Below are positions 11,012 to 23,272 of a DNA stretch of 64,000 bases, piece after piece. The DNA lies in assembly GCA_964034945.1 (NCBI GenBank), contig OZ035960.1:82460148-82524147 (forward strand), in the 5' to 3' direction. Every line of letters starts with the position of its first letter. Position 1 is the stretch's first letter. The notes under the pieces were generated by a model, which was given only the letters and a program-made list of their open reading frames with translations, searched no databases and was not told where the DNA came from. Origin of the DNA: Chrysopilus asiliformis (Eukaryota; Arthropoda; Insecta; Diptera; Rhagionidae). Position numbers and translations under genes: made by a program.

Positions 11012-11563
11012 TATAACAAAAGCTATAATTGCCAATCTGGCAATTATTAAAAACCCGTATGGTGATTTAAGTGAAAGGCGAACAGTTGTATCAAAATTCC
11101 ACTTTGAAGTCAAACTTTCCAAAAAGATTTTTTAAAATTTATTCCAATCGGACTTTGATGTATGGGAGTTTTATGTAGAATCATATCCTAAATAACTTTT
11201 GTTCTTGCACTTTTTTGATAAGATACATCGTTTTTGAGATATTCACAAAAACGTTTTCGTTCGTATGGGGGTACACCCCCTAATGGTCCATTTTTGCCCA
11301 TTAACGAACTTAGCCTCGCATTTTACGAAAAACGGATCTGCGCAAAATTTCAAGTCTCTAGCTCAATCCGTACGCCCGCAATCCGCGCCACAGACAGACG
11401 GACAGACGGACAGACAGACGGACGGACATGCTAAATTCAACTTTTTTCATCATTCTAAACACACTGGTGTAATTCATTTTTGTGTGCGATGACGAGATCT
11501 TGGCGTTACAAACGGTAAGGCAAAGTTAATATACCCTTTGGTTTCACCATACGGGTATAAAAA
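11012..11563 (-). mobile_element. Helentron/DINE-1-like element (family A, copy 2)
   Basis: Reverse orientation: starts with aacaaaagctataattgcca (the 3' hairpin end), has a GACA/GACG microsatellite at 11391-11427, and ends accatacgggtataaaaa. The sequence is close to the copies at 7980 and 38021. Confidence 0.82.
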
Positions 11564-11567
11564 TACG

Positions 11568-11703
11568 CTAAAAAGGAAAAAATAATTTTTTGGTACTGTG
11601 TATCAGAAATAAAATCGAGATAAAAGCTTAAAAAATAAAATAAATATTTATCTCGCTTTTATTTCTGAGACACAGTACCAAAAAATTATTTTTTCCTTTT
11701 TAG
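11568..11703. repeat. Small fold-back element, 136 bp
   Basis: Two arms of about 58 nt (left starts CTAAAAAGGAAAAAATAATT, right ends with its reverse complement) with few mismatches and a loop of about 20 nt. It sits just outside family A copy 2. It could be a tiny MITE; a transcript would fold into one long hairpin. Confidence 0.75.
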
Positions 11704-13442
11704 TGAGTGCATTTAAAAAAAACTTTTTTTTTTAAATTTTTTTTTGTGTATTAGTTTTTATTATCTTTTTTTAATACATTTCGGACACTGAAACCGAAAA
11801 TATTTTAGTTCTTTTCATTGATTCTATGGATGCTTTTATCTATTCTGTACATGTATCGTTTAAATTTACATAATATTACTCCTTAAGTATATGTATGTAT
11901 ATGCAACACGAGCAAAATTTCTATTACTTTTGGGAAACTTTCTTCTACAGTTCGGTAAATAAAACTATAGAAGTAAACTACAAATATAAAATTGTGTATA
12001 CGCTATCCAATATTCGTCCACGTGGAGGTATTTGTTTTTATTCTCAAAATTCTTTAAGAAAAGTGACAAAGCTGATTTCTTCATTGTTAGAGATGTATTT
12101 TTCGTTTTGCGGCTATGCGCATCATCTTCTCCCCTTTTGCGCTTTCTTGATTCTCCTCTCAATAAAAAGGGGTGAATTTTCCATTTGTAGAACAAATAAT
12201 AATAATACAGTATACAAATATTTGATGTTTGAGCTAAATTCTATGCTAAAAAAAATGTATGCGCTATAAAATTTTAATGTCAATAATGCCACAATATCGA
12301 GTATCTTCATTCACTATGTTATAAAAAATCATAGTAAATTTTTTTGTTCATCAATTGATTAGAACAATAACTAAATAGTCAATTTTAAATGGAAAAAAAT
12401 GTAGAACATTTTACTGTGTCCAACTTTTGTCATACAAAATTACTGAAAACGTGTAGTTTCGGAATAAACGGAAAAAAATGAAATTGCGATTTCTAAATAG
12501 CCGCCATTTTGGTTACTTCCGATAAACAGATTTCCACCACAAGTTGACAGAATCATCCCACTCCGGGACCAAACATCCGGCTCTACCTCTGTTAGTTTTT
12601 GAGAAATCTTGTACACAGATCACATTGTAGAAATCTTGTTAACAGAGTAACAGACTCACAGACTGATAGACTGATAGACTAACAGACAGGAAGACATTTT
12701 TGTAATAATGCTCCAATCGACTTAGGAGTGTTCGGGAAATGTTTTTTTTTATAAAAATTAAGAGGTCGAAATCGTTCATGAAGACAATACTTTATCATGC
12801 TATATATAAGAAAGTAAAAATTAGTGAAAAAACAGAAATTTTCCTTAATATTCAAGCATATCGTACCATGTGTTTCAAACACTTTTTAAATCTAAACATT
12901 AGATATGTTAAGAATATTATTTCATATTATCTAATAAATAAAATGTAAATATTGAGGGAAAACTAAAGTCGTATCCTGAAAGAATTCCTGTTCAAAGAAA
13001 ACTAATGAAAGTATAGCATTTCATTAAATCTTGTTCACTATGGAAAATTCGTGATAGCCACAAACTGGTATAAATGACTATAATTTATGTTAATAAAGCC
13101 CCTAATTTACAAATAAATACTGATTGGGATATATATAAGAGTTTATATATTTAACATCAATGTTTGCACCAACTTTTTTGTTATAGGTATATAAGATATT
13201 TAGTATAAGTACAGTTATTATTGGTAAATTGTTTAATATACCATGAATTTTTTTTTGTTTATTTATTATTTGCAGTAATTAAGAATGAAACCCAAGATGT
13301 AGCCTGAAACATAGTTTCCCAAAAATTAATTATAATTAAACTACTAATTAACTGTTCAATAATAAAAGGTAATTTTAAAAAAACTCAAGAATTTTATTTG
13401 ACAAGGTGGAACTGGTAGTTCCACTTAAAAAATATATCTATA
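11704..13442. other. AT-rich DNA with no supportable gene
   Basis: A degenerate cagactgatagactga tract is at about 12650-12695. No domain-bearing ORF or RNA gene was recognised. Confidence 0.45.
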
Positions 13443-13820
13443 TACACGCTAAAAAATAAAGTCTAATTTTTAGACTTTTTTCCTACATATAGGTCAACAC
13501 CTTTTTGAGCCTAAAAACCAAGCTTAAAAGTTTGAAATTATTTTCAAATTTTAAATAGTATTATCCGGTCTAAATTTAAGGTATTAAAATTTAAATTTTA
13601 GTCTAAGTTCCAAATTTCTAAAAATTCTCAAATTAAAACCTTACGGTTTAAGTTTAAGATGTCTGAGTCTTAAATTTAGACTGGAATGCTTAAAAAATAT
13701 TCATAAACTTCTAAAGTTTTAAATATAGAGAAAATAGTTTAAAATTCCACTAAACTTTCAAAAGTTTAAAAAATAGAGGAGAAAAGTTAAAAAAAATTTG
13801 ACTCCAGTTTTTACCGTGTA
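13443..13820. mobile_element. Probable MITE, low GC
   Basis: Ends are inverted copies of TACACGSTAAAAAMT (TACACGCTAAAAAAT at left; its complement near 13805-13820). The interior is made of repeated taaaagtttaaaa-like text. No convincing target duplication beyond TA was seen. Confidence 0.4.
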
Positions 13821-13934
13821 CATATTAAAATTAAGGCCCGTTATATGACGGGTGACTGCAATTTTGGTAGGAATTCCGTAAGATCACAGGCGACTGTCGA
13901 TTCGACGACTTTTCAAGTTAATCGCTTCACATTT

Positions 13935-14149
13935 CGAAAAATTTGATAAAAATGATAATCACGTTTCCTGACAGGAACTTTCGCTATCCTTACGGACAAC
14001 TTAACATGAGAATCGGATTTAGCGACCTCAAGAACCCCCAGAAGTCAATCGGATGAGTGGGAGTGGGTCAAAATTAGATTGCAAGATTTGACCCTGACAG
14101 ACAGGCAGAAACAGATACGAAGACTAGCTAAATAAAAACTTTTGAAAGC
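13935..14149 (-). repeat. Family B repeat, copy 2
   Basis: Reverse-orientation head (gtcaaaattagattgcaaga, then gacagacaggcag, ending aaataaaaacttttgaaag) with one minisatellite unit (gataatcacgtt at about 13952). Confidence 0.65.
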
Positions 14150-14955
14150 ATTATGTATGAATAAAAATGAAAAGACATGTTCAGAACTGCATTAGACCTA
14201 TTTTTAAATAGAACGTGGCTAATTTCGTAATGGGTATTGCTAATAAGTATTATCTGAATTTAGAACAAGATGTGATATATGTATGGTATCATTCTTGGTA
14301 TATCCTCAAACGAAACAATGGAATAAAAAACGTGTTCCCTCATAAGATATTCATTAACCTATATATAAGCTGGTACATAATCATGATGGTTTTTCAGTCA
14401 TTTCAATTCTTTGCTAGAAACCCCCAAAACTAGGAAATATTATGTTGTTTCATTGCAATAGCTTGTCACTGCTTGTATAGTCGGCAAATTCCTCAGCTGC
14501 TAATGGGATGGTAAGTTTATCTGCATTGCATCAAATAGTCAATTGTGTGAATATTCACTTAAAAAATAAATCAACTTTTTTCACTATCCCTGAAAATCGT
14601 CATAATTGATTGTAGTATTTGCGATATCTGCATATTTTTTAATTTGTCAGACGGATAGATTTTCATTGGTATTTAAAAAAAAAACTTGTCAAGCCTTATG
14701 AGTTTTGCATTCATTTGCAAAGATATATTTTTGTAGACTCAATGAATTCTCTCGTTATTTAAGGACTTTTATAAAATTAAGATATATTAATAATCTCAAT
14801 TAGCCATATTGTGACGTCGTGTTTAATTTATTATCATTGTTTATTTATTTTCATTGTCATTGATTTGTTTTTTGGTCCTCTATAACATACCCAAAAATCA
14901 GCTAAAGCGGCGTGATCGGATCGGAAACATTTCCTTGTTTGTAATTTATCTAAAC
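14150..14955. other. AT-rich DNA with no supportable gene
   Basis: Nothing recognised up to the target duplication of the hAT element that follows. Confidence 0.45.
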
Positions 14956-15267
14956 CAGTGATTCTTAACGTTTTTAAAGTTAGGGAGCACTTTTGATCAG
15001 AAGAAAAATTCGCGGAGCACAAAAATCAAAGAGTCAAAAAACCAACAGACATAACTTTTATTAAAAATTAAACTGATTATTACATAACAGTTAAAAATAA
15101 CATCAATTAAAAAAATTAATAAAAAAATATTATATATTCGAATGAAATTTATTTGAGGCGAAAATCATTTAATGTGATACCTGAGCTTGTCGGTTTTTGC
15201 AGATTTCAGCGATATTAGGTCTAATATTTGATATAGCTACTCTCAATTCTTCGTCTAAATTAGTAAA

Positions 15268-17018
15268 GTTAAGTGCACACGATATGATCACTGTTCATAT
15301 TTATGAACATACGCATATGTTGCTTATTAGTGCGAACGTACACGCTTCTTCTCGTCGCGGCGACTTTTATTCCTCAAAATGCCTTTCCGACGTACACGCT
15401 TCTTCATTTTTTAGTAGGAAAAACTTGTGTACAACAAGCGATCCTCATGTGTGTGTGGTTCTCATATATATGTTGTATTTCCAGCTCATTCCCTTACTAG
15501 CTAGCATCGATGCAACATCAATTGCCAAAATAGAAACTGCCAACAATAGAAGAATAAGGGCTGGTAATTGGTTATTTACCTACATACCTGAAAAATAAAA
15601 CTACCTGCAATTCGGATTTCACTATTTGCATTCAATTTTTGTTTATTTGGGATATGTTTACGAGTCGGTGGCTAAGCACCGACTGACTCAATGAAATTAC
15701 GCACACATGCACGCTGACGTGCTACACGAGCGACTTCGTTTGTGTGCGTAACACGCCATACAGACCTGCTGGAAACGTTGACAGAACTGTTAACAGAAAT
15801 GCCATTAAAAAATTTTGTTGTGACGTAGGTGGGCTGATTCTGGCATGACGTTTCAGTTTCAGAAATGAGTTGAGCAGTAAACAACTGAGAGTAGTAAATA
15901 TGACGATCTCAGTGATTTCAATTTTTTCGTTAAAATTTCCGCACTAAAATTAAATTTGGCCTCCAGCTGCTCCCACGATGCCTTTTTCAAATCATTTCTT
16001 TGTAAAAATTACTTTTAAACAGCATTCGTTTATAGAACGGAGCGTCTCTGCACGTGAAAAATTACAATCCCCCATTTTAAATTCCATTTCTGTTATCATT
16101 TCTGTTAGCAAAGATGTCAGCAAAAACTGTCTGACTTTTCTGTCGTAAGAGCTGACATTTCAATCTTCACTAGACGTAACAGCGACAGTGACGGCATTCA
16201 TGGCAGGTGTGGATTACTAGTTAAAGAAGACGTGAAGAACACTTTTCGAGTGGCGACTTTTCTCCTCTTGCCGCAGTCGTTTCTTTCCTACAATTTGGTG
16301 AGGCTGAGGTATGCTGATGACCGAAAGTTGCTTCATATACGTCGCTAGTTAGCTTCAAATGCTCATATGTTCATACAATATATGAAAGGTGTTCACACGA
16401 TATGAACATTTTGTCCCAAAGCTTTAAATTTTTAGGTGTGTTCATATGTGCCCAAATGCAATATGTTCATACTTTTTCTCCGCGTATGAACACTGTTCAG
16501 ACGATATGAACGTTTTGTTCAATTACAGATATGAACAATTTTTAAGAACATTTGAGCACAAAAGTGACAGTAACTTTTCATTTCGTTTTTGTTTGGTTTT
16601 GTGAATACTATTTTGTATTTAATTGGAAATGTATATATTCGATAAACTGTCGAAAAAATAATCAAAAACCTACTAGACCCAAAAAAAACCAGGAAACATC
16701 AATTTACGTACAAATTTGTCTCAAAATTTGACATTTGAACATGTTGAAAACTTAGCACATGTTCAAATGTTACAGTGTGTTCATATCTGTGATCATACGT
16801 CCGAATTTTACAAACCGTGCTCATACGGTCCCAAAATAGTGTTCACACGGTATGAACAGGTCGTGTTCATACGTTTGCTCACGGTATGTTCAAATGTATT
16901 CATATGCCTTGTGTTCATACGTATGAACACAAAAATATGGTGTTCAGACGATATGAACACGTTTGGGACACTTTTTTGCTCAAAAATAGGAACAGTGATC
17001 ATATCGTGTGCACTTAAC
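15268..17018. mobile_element. DNA transposon nested inside the hAT element
   Basis: Ends are inverted copies of GTTAAGTGCACACGATATGA continuing tcactgttc, about 30 bp. About 1.75 kb, with no recognised transposase. It holds a hairpin at about 15663-15690 (gtcggtg...caccgac) and a dense cluster of GTTCATACG-type motifs towards its right end. The superfamily is unclear; the target duplication is ambiguous. Confidence 0.72.
16355..16985. repeat. Cluster of GTTCAnACGnTATGAAC-like palindromic motifs
   Basis: More than a dozen copies of tgttcatac / gtatgaaca, often paired as imperfect palindromes (for example gttcacacgatatgaac at about 16390 and gttcatacgtatgaac at about 16911). The same half-site occurs in the element ends. 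Transposase-binding sites in subterminal DNA often look like this; that reading is inference. Confidence 0.7.
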
Positions 17019-17078
17019 TTAAGTCTTGCGCGTTTTTTAATGCAATTCCAATCACATGCAGTAGATGAGCCAACATTA

Positions 17079-17129
17079 AATTTCGGGTTTCATAATTAAG
17101 TGCTCCCCGAAATTATGAAACCCGAAATT
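17079..17129. repeat. Perfect 19-bp stem hairpin inside hAT right end
   Basis: AATTTCGGGTTTCATAATT, a 13-nt loop, then its exact complement, just inside the hAT right terminus. Confidence 0.85.
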
Positions 17130-17188
17130 CATAATTTCCGCAGAGCACCGGTTAAGAACCACTGATCTAAACGATGCAGTTTTCATTG

Positions 17189-17358
17189 TTTAATTCATCT
17201 ATACTTTGCGTGACTGAATGATTACATTCATTGTCAATTAGCGGTTACGTTCATTGTCAACTTTAAAAATGTAGTTTTTTACGAAGTTGACAATAAACGT
17301 GATAGCTAAGTGACAATGTACGTGATAATTTAATCACGCAAAGTATAGTTGAATTAAA
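17189..17358. mobile_element. Short MITE, 170 bp
   Basis: Inverted ends TTTAATTCAWCTATACTTTG continuing cgtga. The interior has gttgacaat/attgtcaac blocks, also inverted. No clear target duplication. Confidence 0.6.
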
Positions 17359-17545
17359 GAACGAAAATTGTATCGTTTTGATGCATGACAATGTTAAATT
17401 AATCACGAACAAAGTTGACTCTAAATCAATAATGAATTTCTCTCCGTGTAATGAAAACAGTTTTCATTACGTTCCGTTATAACATTATTATTTAGTTACA
17501 TATTATAATACACCAATGATTGAAAAATTAGTTCGAGTTAATAAT

Positions 17546-18028
17546 CAGCCTTATTCCCCTAGCCGGCGGGACGTGTACGCCGCGTTTCCCGCAGAAAATT
17601 TGCATTCTACTAAACGCACTTGTCCCGGCGTGTGCCGTGGTGCTGAATACGTTTTACTTTCGGTATCACGCTAAACGCACCCGCGAATATTTTGACATTT
17701 CCATACATTTATTTCCCGCGAGTAAATCGTTGCGGAACCAATCAATTAAATGGAAAGTTTGAAAAAAAAATGTGAATTTTATTTATACATTCAATGAATT
17801 TTAACTAAATATAAGTTTTGAAGGTCAGGAAAAACTAACTAGATGCAGTACAATCATTTATTTGAACAAATAAAACTTCATGCGTATCAAATCAGCTAAT
17901 TGTCAAAAAATTCAGCGCGGGGCTGAATAAAACTGCGTTTCTACGTCTACTAGAATAAGAAAATTTCATTCGATCGAGAAAAAATTTGCGTGGCGTTACA
18001 CGTCCCGCCGGCTAGGGGAATAAGGCTG
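17546..18028. mobile_element. MITE with ~35-bp TIRs, 3-bp target duplication
   Basis: TIRs begin CAGCCTTATTCCCCTAGCCG and continue gcgggacgtgta. Flanked by AAT on both sides. 483 bp, GC-richer than its surroundings. Superfamily not assigned. Confidence 0.78.
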
Positions 18029-19877
18029 AATATATTATTCACGAAAATTATTGACTTATCACTAACCACCACTTGCAGAGAGTATTCATAAACAATTTTT
18101 TTGTACTAAAGTCAATTTTATTTCATTGGTGCAAGCGGCACTTAATTGGTTATTTTTTTTTCTTCACAATGCTCATTTTCTTTATTTTGCTCTCTGAATG
18201 TTTTTAATTCTGCTTATGGTTTTGATAAAAGCAAAATTAGTTGTTGAAGTACCTGGAGAAAACTATTTTTGGAAACTAGGACAACTCCATTTCATCTTTT
18301 GCCTTTAATTTTTCATCAAGATTAGAAATGATACATTAGAGAATAATCTCTCTACAAATTTAATTTGATTAGCTTTTCTAGTTTTTTTTTTTAAATTTTG
18401 AATGAAAATTTCAGGAGCGGCTTTTTTTGTTGGCTGTAATGGAAAACGCTTTGGCATCTGAATTTTTTTTTAATTTTATGTGAAATAAGTTCCTTGATTA
18501 AAATCGTCGATTTGAAATGGGTTTGTGTGGCAGCTGTGTTTAAAAAAAGTTGAAAACAGTCCATTTGGTTGGAGAATATTAGCAAAGGTTAGGTTAAACT
18601 TAAACCGTCTTATTTGACTTCTCAAACGACGAATTTCTTTTTGATTGACTTTTATTGGACCCCCGGCAAACACCTATGCCAAATTATGGCAAAAACTATC
18701 GGTTTGGTAGTTTTCCCGCGAAAGAGTAATATACAGAAAATGTCAGGCTTCGGATTCCCCTCCCCGTGTTATCTATGTACAGAAAATAACATGACAGACA
18801 AACTATGAGTCGTATGGGCAAGCAGTTTTCGAATATATGTTCTTAGTGTGATGGGTATGTTTGAGGGTATGCATCAACCAAATATTCCCCCTACTTTTTA
18901 CCCCCTCGCCTGCTATCTTTTTAACCGTTGAAGCAATGTTCACGCGGTTTTCGCCATTTGGTAGATCTTCCCTAAGAAAATTTTCCGTCCACTAATATCG
19001 ACCGTTCCCCTTAGATAAATAACATTTTCAGGATTGTTTACATGTCGAACTTCAAAAATCTAGCATGACATTTCAGTGATCTTTTCGCACAGCAATGACA
19101 GCGAACTTTCCAATAAAAACTGGAATTGGCATGCAACTAGACGGTACGCACACGCCATAATTTTCATAACAAGGTCTACAGACAGTTGCAACATTTGTGA
19201 CCGGTTGGTCAACCATTTGACATGTTTACCAAACATGCCAAAAATCTCAAACTCGTTTCATTTTTTTGGGGGAAGCGTTGTTTGCTGTACGTGGTCCGCT
19301 TTTACACCTTTCTTCTTTGCCCAACGTCAATGGCCAGTTTCACACCTTTCTTCTATGCTCAGTTTTAATTAGGTAGATCCATGCCCTCGCTTTTACATTT
19401 GTCTTCTTTGCGCCGTTATTCTAAAGGATATTTCTACACCTCATATCAATGTGTGCATCCGCACTAGGCAAATTTTTCGAGCAGACCACCATTCGCAAGT
19501 AAACGGTTGAATAGGAAACATTAAGAAATTGACAGAAAGAAGTGTACTGCCGCAGTAGCCTTGTATACATTTAAAATTTTTCTTTTAGATGTTGTCGCCC
19601 GGCAGGTCAAACGCATAATGAGTCATCGTTCATTCCAAAATTTTCTCAACCACATGTATACGTGTCTTTAAAGTTGCGCCGAGATCTCAAGCAGCGTATT
19701 TTCCCGGTAGTCTCCGATCCCCTCTGACCACATAAACTGGTGCGAATCCATCCGGCTGAAGAAATATGTTAAAAGCGGCCATGGCATATTTGACATTTAG
19801 AGAGGTTTTCCACCGGGAATAATAAGGGCCGACTGCAATTTTTGTGAATATTGTACCAACCGTTGTAGTGTCTGTAG
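18029..19877. other. Non-coding DNA with repeat fragments
   Basis: About 18830-18960 is a reverse-orientation fragment of family D. 18980-19130 shares text with 24830-24860 and 25860-25900 (tccaataaaaactggaatt; ttttccgtccacta). No gene recognised. Confidence 0.45.
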
Positions 19878-20372
19878 TAGGGATGTCAAAAAAGAACCGG
19901 TTAAACCGGTTACCCGGTGTTTTTGCTTCGGTTAACCGGTTTTTTCGGTGTTTTTTTTGCACGGTTATACCCGGTGTTTTTTAAAGCCAAAAACCGTTCA
20001 AAAAAACCGACCATTTTTTTTGTACGGAAAAATAATTTTAAACTAATTTTCGTGCAACTGATTTGTTAGAAACACTTATTTTTTGGCACTCTAAACCAAA
20101 TACAATATTATATTGTGCCATTTATGGCCTATTAATGTATTATATGGCACTTCACGTCTTTTGTTTGTATTATAGTGTATTTGTTGCGTCTAAGACCTAA
20201 TCTAACCAATTTGAACAAAACGGTTTTTCGGTGTTTTAAAAACCGGTTTTTCGGTAATAACCGGTTTTTTGGACCCGGTTAAACCGGCCCGGTTAAACAG
20301 GCCCGGTTTAAACCGAAGTCTTAAAAACTGGTTTAACCGAAAACCGGTTTTTTCAAAAATTTCACATCCCTA
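19878..20372. mobile_element. hAT-type MITE, 495 bp
   Basis: Ends are inverted TAGGGATGTSAAA; the 8-bp target duplication GTCTGTAG at 19870-19877 and 20373-20380 is perfect. The interior is built of AACCGGTT-type palindromes on both sides of a unique AT-rich centre. Confidence 0.88.
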
Positions 20373-20401
20373 GTCTGTAGGCCAACCAAGTTGTACATTA
20401 A

Positions 20402-20642
20402 CCCATTAGGTACTAGCGTTGCCATATGGCAACATTTGACATGCTGCTCTTATTTTCCAAATAACGCAAAAATAAATAAAAAGCTTTTTGTTATGTGAGT
20501 TGGAATTCATGTAAAAACGTGTTAGCTATAGACAAGTGGAAAGCGATTATTAATTAGTTTCTTTATTTCACCGGTAGGAGTATTCTATTTTATTTTAAAA
20601 AAATTCAATATTTAAAGGAAAATTAACTCAGTCCCTAATAGG
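20402..20642. mobile_element. piggyBac-like MITE, copy 1 (degenerate right end)
   Basis: Left end is TTAA followed by CCCATTAGGTACTAG; the right end, read inwards, is TTTA then CCTATTAGGGACTG-like, a decayed TTAA. Contains TTGCCATATGGCAA. Same family as the better copy at 43360-43637. Confidence 0.6.
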
Positions 20643-20647
20643 TTTAT

Positions 20648-21010
20648 TGCGCGATTACACTTGACGATTTTCGGGCTTACTTAAGCCGATTTTCGGGCTT
20701 ACTTAAGCCGATTTTCGGGAAAAACGATTGCGGAGATGGAAAGCAAAAATCACCACTCAAAATCATGGCTCATCAGCAACTTTCTGCACACATGCAAAGC
20801 GTGTGAACCTTTTTGAGAAAAGTAGTAGGTAGAAATCATTTTCAGGCCCTTGTTAACGGTCTGGCAACTGAAGCACGACTGATGCTACTGATGTTGACAC
20901 ATATGTAAGCTTTTGTAGCATATATAAACAGGATTGGTTTGCTTAAACCAAATGTAAGCACAGGGGTTTACTTAAACCCAAAAGTTTCCGGCTTAAATGT
21001 GATATCGCAC
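20648..21010. mobile_element. PIF/Harbinger-like MITE
   Basis: Ends TGCGCGATTACACTT and GTGCGATATCACATT (inverted), with TAA after the right end and TAT before the left. The interior repeats ggcttacttaagccgattttc and shares gcttaagtaagcc text and the catcagtcgtgcttcagttgcc block with the left part of the Harbinger element at 54350, so it looks like a deletion derivative of that family. Confidence 0.6.
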
Positions 21011-21189
21011 TAAGTTGCCAAACAAGTTATACATTAAGTTGCCACGTAAGTTGTACCTTGAGTTGCAACTGTGGGCCGGATAACACTCCATCCTACCATT
21101 TTAAAGCTTTGTGGTGACAAACAAACCAACCTGAGTTTATATTTGGATGTCAATTATCTGAGCATAACTAAAAAAATGCTGTTTTAGAA

Positions 21190-21325
21190 CAAACAGATCG
21201 AGACATTTTTCTATTTCATATATAAAATTTTCCTATTTTTAGATAAAGAAAACAGATCGAGACACTTTTCTATTTTATATATAAAATTTTCCTTTTCAGT
21301 AAATATTTTTAGATAAAGAAAACTC
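21190..21325. repeat. Tandem duplication, ~60-bp unit
   Basis: Two adjacent copies of a block starting cagatcgagacayttttcta and ending tttttagataaagaaaac, differing by a small insertion. Confidence 0.75.
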
Positions 21326-22400
21326 CGGAGCACGATAAAATATATTCAAAAATTTCTCCATTATCAAAGAAAATAATAGATTCGATAGATATTTTACTTT
21401 CAAAGACAAAAATTCTCATGCTTAAGTTAAAGTTATTGGATAAATCCTTAAGAAAAGTCACGATAAAAAAAATTATCGATTGTTCATCCATTCCTTTATA
21501 GTTGTTTCCCTTTTGTGATGTACAGATGTGGGTACACATTCGTACATTGTATACTCGTAAATATACTTTTTAGTGGTGAACAAAAAAGAAAATAAAACAC
21601 AAAGAAGACAGTACAATAAGAAAACTTAAAGAAAAATGTACCAAAAAACCTAAAATTATGAAAACAATATGCGAATAAAATTTTTCAGTGGCCCGATTTT
21701 ATTCATAACACAAAGTCTAGAAAAGGAGTGAAAGGTTGTCTGTTGGTTGGTAGCTTTTTTTCAACTTGCTTTCAACACGGCTGTGTCGTCTTATAAAACT
21801 TTTATGTGATGGGCATTTATACATACTGCATAGCATACTGCAGTATATTAACAACCATTTCTCGTTTTTTATTCTACAGTTATCTAAATATTTAACAATT
21901 TTCAAATATAAGGTGTACTAGGTAAATCCATACAGACATAACGTACATAGTTTCCAGTATTGTAAAGCCTTTTTGTTTAGATATTTATTTTGTATTTGAA
22001 TAGTAAGAATATCTTCCAAGGGGGAAAAGCTGATTCCAAATTTTAAACTTATTTAAAACTCATGTGCCAGTATCAAAGTTAGAATCAAGAATTCATCTAA
22101 TGTGAACTTGATTATCCTCAAAACAGGGCTGTGTCAACCCCAAGGGGCATATAGGTCAAAATCTGTATTTGGTACCCCCTCCCTGTCAAAAAAAATTGAT
22201 AAAAATGCATACTTGTGTTTTTAAATTTTGAAAAACCAGTCAGAAGAAGAAGCCTGTCAAAAGTGTCATCAGGACGTCATAATGACACACCAGGACGTCA
22301 TAATGACACACCAGGAAAACCTCAACTTAAACACCCTGTCGAATCCACAAAAAAATTATAAAAATAAAATTAAATCAGTAAACTTGGCAACTATTTCTTA
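21326..22400. other. AT-rich DNA with a hAT-like fragment
   Basis: No gene. 22124-22260 (cagggctgtgtcaaccccaa, then ggtaccccctccctgtc) resembles the region at about 44090-44190. 22268-22315 has two 21-bp repeats (caggacgtcataatgacacac). Confidence 0.45.
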
Positions 22401-23272
22401 CGGCCAATTTCTTCACAGAGTACTAAAGTGGAGTCTAGCTAGTCCAGGTACTATCTCTGGTACTCGGTACCAACGAAAAGTTAGTACTTGTGCATTTCTT
22501 CACATCGCTAGTACCGGAGCTAAATTCATCAGCCGGTACTAGCAGCAAATACGTCTAAAACTAAGCTTATACGTCTAAAACCGATTTTGACACTATTTTG
22601 ACATTTGAATTTGAAATATTATTGTTCGTTGTGTTCTGTGAATTTGTGTAAGTTTTTTTTTCAAATAATATTTGTTTATAAACGTGTAATTTAGTGTAAA
22701 AAAATAATAATGAAAAGACGAGGACCAGAAAACGGAGAAAAGGATAGGGTTGGTGGTGATCCGAAAATACCTAGCTGCCCCAATTGGAGTCAGTAAGATA
22801 TGGATTTATTGTGCACCCTCGTACGTGAGATTGAGCTCAAGTTGGTGTTAAATATTCGAAGAAATTGGAACTTCAAACAAAAAGCTTTGCTACGTCAAAT
22901 CGAAACAGTAACATCCGCCGATTCTAATTCGACGCCAATTTCATCGATCGCTTCTGAATCCACCGTTTAATTGCCAAACGCATCCCCCAAGCAGCCAGAC
23001 AGCCAAATCAATTAGGCGCGCCAATTTTTTTCAACTACCCCAATATTATATTATAGGTGAAGAAATAAAATTGGCATAAATTCGAGTACTAACATCGTTA
23101 GACCCTCGATTTCGAGGCTCCAGGAAATAATGGGTACCAGCTAATACTCCGTACCAAAGTCAGCACTAAGGCGCGCTAGTACTTGGTGAAGAAATGACTT
23201 GATACCAATTTGAGTACCAAATTTTGGTCTAATACCGGTAATAGCGTTAGTACTCGGTGAAGAAATCGGCCG
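22401..23272. mobile_element. PIF/Harbinger-type non-autonomous element (GTACT family), copy 1
   Basis: TIRs CGGCCRATTTCTTCACMGAG; 3-bp target duplication TTA at 22398-22400 and 23273-23275. 872 bp. The subterminal parts are full of GGTACT/AGTACC motifs on both sides. The centre holds a decayed reading frame (MKRRGPENGEK..., in-frame stop after SCPNWSQ, then DMDLLCTLVREIELKL) that may be a remnant of the DNA-binding partner gene of Harbinger elements; this is uncertain. A second copy starts at 63731. Confidence 0.82.

Larger units (their letters stand above)
14956..17164. mobile_element. hAT-superfamily element, non-autonomous, with nested insertion
   Basis: Terminal inverted repeats start CAGTGATTCTTAAC (left) and CAGTGGTTCTTAAC (right, complement), typical of hAT. 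A perfect 8-bp target duplication, ATCTAAAC, is at 14948-14955 and 17165-17172. No transposase domain was seen in the interior, most of which is another element (15268-17018). Confidence 0.88.

Noticed and set aside
16314..16327. CTGATGA followed closely by GAAA, as in a hammerhead core
   Set aside because: Only two bases separate the blocks, so no stem II is possible, and stem I cannot pair.
22526..22532. CTGATGA on the minus strand inside the Harbinger MITE
   Set aside because: No GAAA and no pairing stems follow at a suitable distance.
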